A stretch of DNA of 5,380 bases from an uncultured Kroppenstedtia sp. (lineage in GTDB: Bacteria; Bacillota; Bacilli; Thermoactinomycetales; DSM-45169): the NCBI GenBank assembly GCA_959600065.1, contig CAUGKZ010000150.1, positions 1-5,380 of the forward strand. The letters are read 5' to 3'. The notes beneath the pieces were generated by a model, which saw only the letters and a list, made by a program, of their open reading frames with translations, had not been told where the DNA came from and made no database searches. The position numbers and the translations under genes were made by a program. Of the stretch, positions 5,276 to 5,380 are shown piece after piece (within the stretch, counting starts at the first letter, position 1; every line of letters begins with the position of its first letter).

Positions 5276-5321
5276 ACCAACAACCCCCCTGATCCAAATA
5301 TGGATCAAGGGGGTTGTTGGT
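5276..5321 (-). terminator. Hairpin terminator at the end of the rRNA operon
   Basis: Bases 5276-5295 and 5302-5321 pair over 20 bp with only one G-U, around a six-base loop. The minus-strand hairpin begins seven bases after the 5S rRNA 3' end. The stem contains CCCCC/GGGGGG and TTGATCC/GGATCAG blocks. The usual T-run is poor: only TTTATAA follows. Position and strength make termination or 3'-end formation of the rRNA transcript the likely role. Confidence 0.8.
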
Positions 5322-5327
5322 ATAACT

Positions 5328-5380
5328 GCCTGGCAACGTCCTACTCTCCCAAGGGCCTGCGCCCTAAGTACCATCGGCGC
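5328..5380 (-). rRNA. rrf: 5S ribosomal RNA, 3' part (continues beyond the window)
   Basis: The minus strand reads GCGCCGAUGGUAC, then a GGGC...GCCC stem region, GGGAGAGUAGGACG and a final UUGCCAGGC. These match the 3' half of Bacillus-type 5S rRNA (GCGCCGAUGGUAGU, GUGAGAGUAGGACGCCGCCAAGC). About 53 of the roughly 117 bases are inside the window; the 5' part and the 23S and 16S genes would lie to the right. The exact 3' end is estimated from pairing of the terminal GCCAGGC with the missing 5' end. Confidence 0.95.

Noticed and set aside
5121..5336. Minus-strand open frame from the 5S end through the terminator
   Set aside because: It would start in the 3' end of 5S rRNA and read through a 20-bp hairpin; no ribosome binding site.
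1..5380. CRISPR array, insertion sequence with transposase, tRNA gene or defence system
   Set aside because: No regularly spaced repeats, no transposase or nuclease motifs and no tRNA fold were seen on either strand.

Overview
The window looks like chromosomal DNA of a Gram-positive bacterium of the order Bacillales. The PurE, PurK and PurB proteins follow the Bacillus subtilis versions almost residue for residue. The gene order purE-purK-purB-(purC) is the Bacillus order. The pur promoter carries both CGAAC-type PurR boxes and a guanine-class purine riboswitch, as in Bacillus. Base composition is near 50 % GC, so a moderate-GC family such as Thermoactinomycetaceae is possible, but that is a guess. 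All supported genes lie on the minus strand, so transcription runs from right to left.

Layout in the direction of transcription. At 5328-5380 lies the 3' end of a 5S rRNA, the last gene of an rRNA operon that begins outside the window. It is followed at once by a 20-bp hairpin (5276-5321). A spacer of about 165 bases leads to an extended -10 promoter embedded in a perfect tandem 13-bp repeat (5104-5129). A leader of about 100 bases precedes a dicarboxylate/amino acid:cation symporter gene of the GltT/GltP type (3762-4997). That gene ends in an intrinsic terminator (3715-3752).

Next comes the control region of the purine operon (about 3330-3630): an inverted pair of PurR boxes, a promoter, a complete purine riboswitch aptamer, an antiterminator, an intrinsic terminator, and then purE on a TTG start with a strong ribosome binding site. 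purE and purK overlap by ATGA, though the ribosome binding site favours a purK start six bases further in. purK and purB are nine bases apart. PurK and PurE together carboxylate AIR via N5-CAIR. PurB acts two steps later (SAICAR lyase) and again in AMP synthesis. The left edge holds a ribosome binding site and seven codons of the next gene, most likely purC, which catalyses the step between PurE and PurB.

The least explained part is the 345-base gap between purB and purC (22-366). The neighbouring junctions in this operon are 9 bases or overlapping. The gap is rich in stem-loops, including a 15-bp inverted repeat, has no convincing gene and no minus-strand terminator, and may be an inserted small element or an intercistronic RNA. 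No wholly new system is evident; the most unusual pieces are this gap and the duplicated promoter of the transporter gene.
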